From Lachnoclostridium sp. MSJ-17 (GTDB lineage: Bacteria; Bacillota; Clostridia; Oscillospirales; Acutalibacteraceae): a DNA stretch of 43,076 nucleotides. Location of the stretch: the NCBI RefSeq assembly GCF_018918205.1, contig NZ_JAHLQB010000030.1, forward strand, positions 1 to 43,076. The letters run 5' to 3'. The notes below the pieces were generated by a model. The model did not search any database and had not been told where the DNA came from. It saw nothing but the letters and a program-made list of their open reading frames with translations. Shown here one piece after another: positions 41,618 to 43,076 of the stretch. Numbering within the stretch: the first letter of the stretch is position 1; every line of letters begins with the position of its first letter. Position numbers and translations under genes: made by a program.

Positions 41618-42301
41618 TCAGCACTTATCGGCATAGGTTTCCTCAAAATACGTGCCTGTTCTGCCGTATTTCTTTTCAAGCTCGCCGTACAGCCTGCGCA
41701 CCTCGTTCTGCGAGGTATGCATAAGCTCTTTGGCGTATTTTGAGTGGCGCATGTTTTCGGGACAGCGGCTTTCTATCGCCCTGCCGACAAGCGCGCGCTG
41801 ACGCTTTCCGAAAAACATTTTATATCGCCCGTAAATGGCTATGGGTATTATCCTCGCGCCTGTTTTAGCGCTTAACAGCCCGGCGCCGCTTTTGAAGTCG
41901 AGCATTTTGCCCTCGCGGGCTATGGCTCCTTCGGGAAATATCAAAACAGATTCGCCCTGAGCGATAAGCTTTTCGCCCGTCTGGAACCACGACGCGTCAA
42001 GCGTGTCAAGGTCAATGGGAATGCTCTTTGTAAGCTTGATGAATTTTCCGTAACCGTCCTTGTCGTACCACTTGCGGCTGACAACCGAATACGGCTTGAA
42101 CTTTTTGGCAACAGCCGCGCCGAAAACGCCGTCGAAGTGGTGAGTGTGATTCGCCACGAAAATGAACGGCTCCTTGCCCGCAAGCTTTTTAAGCTGCCTG
42201 TCCTGCCAGACTGTCTTGGGGCGGAGCGCCACGGTCACCGCGAGGTTGAGCAAGTGAACGAATATTTTGCTTTTAAGCCCATGTTTATTATGACCGCTCA
42301 T
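41618..42301 (-). CDS. PlsC-like 1-acylglycerol-3-phosphate O-acyltransferase
   Basis: A 227-aa membrane-associated acyltransferase. The catalytic HX4D is NHTHHFDGVFGAA (about residues 51-63) and the substrate-binding FPEGAIAREGKMLDFKSGAG is at about 122-141. It should move the acyl chain from ACP or CoA onto a lysolipid or related acceptor. ATG 42301 is chosen because AGGAG lies 7 nt upstream; ATG 42328 would need translation through the promoter-proximal leader. It is the first gene of the lipid operon. Confidence 0.87.
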   Translation of the reverse strand: MSGHNKHGLKSKIFVHLLNLAVTVALRPKTVWQDRQLKKLAGKEPFIFVANHTHHFDGVFGAAVAKKFKPYSVVSRKWYDKDGYGKFIKLTKSIPIDLDTLDASWFQTGEKLIAQGESVLIFPEGAIAREGKMLDFKSGAGLLSAKTGARIIPIAIYGRYKMFFGKRQRALVGRAIESRCPENMRHSKYAKELMHTSQNEVRRLYGELEKKYGRTGTYFEETYADKC

Positions 42302-42339
42302 GCCCTCACTCCTCATCTTCGCATACAAATACCGCTTAT

Positions 42340-42368
42340 ATTATACAAATACATCTCGCTCAGTTCAA
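42340..42368 (-). promoter_or_regulatory. Sigma-A promoter of the lipid operon
   Basis: On the minus strand, TTGAAC (42368-42363), a 17-bp spacer and TATAAT (42345-42340). Transcription should start near 42333, about 30 nt before the PlsC-like start codon. Gaps in the seven genes to 36233 are small or negative apart from 44 bp between plsC and acp, so one transcript is likely. Confidence 0.75.
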
Positions 42369-42572
42369 TGGACAAAATAACGAAAAATGTTACTTTTTGG
42401 ACTTTTTTATGTGCTTTTGTAGAAAAAGTATTTTTTGCAAACGCTCTCTTTATGTTTGAAATAAAAAAGCAGAATAAAAGGTTACAGTTTTGTCACTAAT
42501 CCATTGCCAAACACAAACATTAGTGGCACAATAAAATGAAAACAGAAAACATTAAATGAAAGGAAGTTTTGA

Positions 42573-42596
42573 ATGGTAAAATCAATGACAGGTTTT
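42573..42596 (+). pseudogene. 5' remnant of a yicC/yloC-type gene
   Basis: AGGAAG 6 nt before ATG 42573 and the codons M-V-K-S-M-T-G-F match the start of YicC/YloC-family endoribonuclease proteins (MVxSMTGFGR). The next expected Gly is replaced by Ala, and the sequence then becomes the IS66 transposase on the opposite strand. The 204 bp before it (42369-42572) contain an inverted repeat CACTAAT/ATTAGTG (42494-42525) and otherwise look like a normal upstream region. Confidence 0.6.
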
Positions 42597-43076
42597 GCCC
42601 TCTTCCTTGAGCACCTGTACCACAGTTTCGTCGGCATAGACGACGCTGCCCGCCAGAAGCTGCTTTTTCATCAGCTTATAGAGCGGCTTGAGCCATTTCT
42701 CGGCAACCTTGATCATCCAGTTTGCCATCGTTGCTCTTTTAAGGTCAAAGCCGTCGCGCAGCCATATCTTCTCCTGTCGCGCTAAGGGTACACCGTCCAC
42801 ATACTTTTGCGTCATCACGTCCGCGACCAGCGACGGCGACGCGTAGCTGTGCCTGATGAGCGGTTCGGGCGGCTGAACCGTGTAGATCCGTGTTACGCCC
42901 TTGTTTTTCTCACAATTGTCGCAGGTGTATGTGTAGGTGTAGTAATTGACGACCTTGATCTGTTTCCTGATGACGATGAGTTCCTTGCGCAGGAATTTCT
43001 TGCCCATTATACGCAGAGAATTGCCGCAGTTCGGACAATACCTTTCATCCTCAGGCAGTTCGAGAATGACGTCCTC
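42582..43076 (-). pseudogene. IS66-family transposase fragment
   Basis: The frame is open to the window edge, so the N-terminus lies outside. Readable parts are a zinc ribbon (RYCPNCGNSLRIMGKKF), a second CDNCEKNKG motif and the HSYASPSLVADVMTQKYVDGVPLARQE helix. The first catalytic Asp is in VVYADETVVQVL, all as in IS66 TnpC. The protein ends right after KEEGK at the yicC junction, so the rest of the DDE domain is missing. It is a truncated copy, or the junction is a deletion or assembly joint. Confidence 0.82.

Noticed and set aside
1..43076. tRNA or rRNA genes as attachment sites
   Set aside because: I did not recognise a tRNA cloverleaf or rRNA sequence at any element edge.

Overview
The window looks like chromosomal DNA of an anaerobic gut member of the Firmicutes (Eubacteriales, Ruminococcus/Oscillospiraceae-like). 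The gene families, AGGAGG-type ribosome sites, TTGACA/TATAAT promoters and clostridial mobile-element genes all fit; the species cannot be read from the sequence. The window is a stack of mobile DNA and defence genes ending in a chromosomal lipid-synthesis operon.

Region 1 (1 to about 9.1 kb) is a mobilizable element that carries antibiotic resistance. It has a hairpin-rich non-coding start, an attenuator-controlled Mef-like macrolide efflux gene, an XRE regulator, a small Cys-rich protein, a short RepA-like initiator, a MobV relaxase and a large serine recombinase at its right end. Inside it sits a complete copy of the small transposon MTnSag1 (2063-3787, lnu(C) plus an IS1595-family transposase). 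MTnSag1 has near-perfect 17-bp terminal repeats and a perfect 8-bp target duplication, and it has split the bidirectional terminator between the mef-like and XRE genes. The right end of the larger element has truncated a uracil-DNA-glycosylase-like gene.

Region 2 (9.1-35.6 kb) is a defence island, nearly all on the minus strand. Its lower-coordinate end holds the truncated glycosylase-like gene, a SLOG-fold protein, a possible HhH glycosylase-like protein, a WYL regulator and a CX5R phosphatase. A frameshifted resolvase follows, preceded by a perfect 15-bp inverted repeat. Then comes a complete type 1 BREX phage-defence operon, transcribed brxA-brxB-brxC-pglX-(3-TM protein)-(55-aa protein)-pglZ-brxL-(unknown protein). 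Upstream of BREX are a tandem gamma-glutamylcyclotransferase-fold protein, an HTH regulator, a coiled-coil DUF2325 protein and a divergent PD-(D/E)XK nuclease. At the far end are a serine-recombinase remnant and a tyrosine integrase with an inserted XRE domain. The integrase is split at an A7 run that could act as a -1 frameshift site.

Region 3 (35.7-42.4 kb) is an IS4-family remnant followed by a compact minus-strand operon from one good promoter: PlsC-like acyltransferase, acyl carrier protein, a fused ketosynthase/chain-length-factor protein, FabG, FabZ, a flavodoxin-fold oxidoreductase and a patatin-like lipase. No enoyl reductase of a known family is present, so the likely product is an unsaturated or polyene acyl chain loaded onto a lipid. 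The window ends in a truncated IS66-type transposase that interrupts what looks like the first codons of yicC/yloC.

The most interesting places are the BREX operon with its embedded membrane protein, the glycosylase/SLOG/WYL/phosphatase cluster, the GGCT-HTH and DUF2325-nuclease modules, and the fused KS-CLF lipid operon. All function calls are from motif reading and memory of the families; no database search was run.
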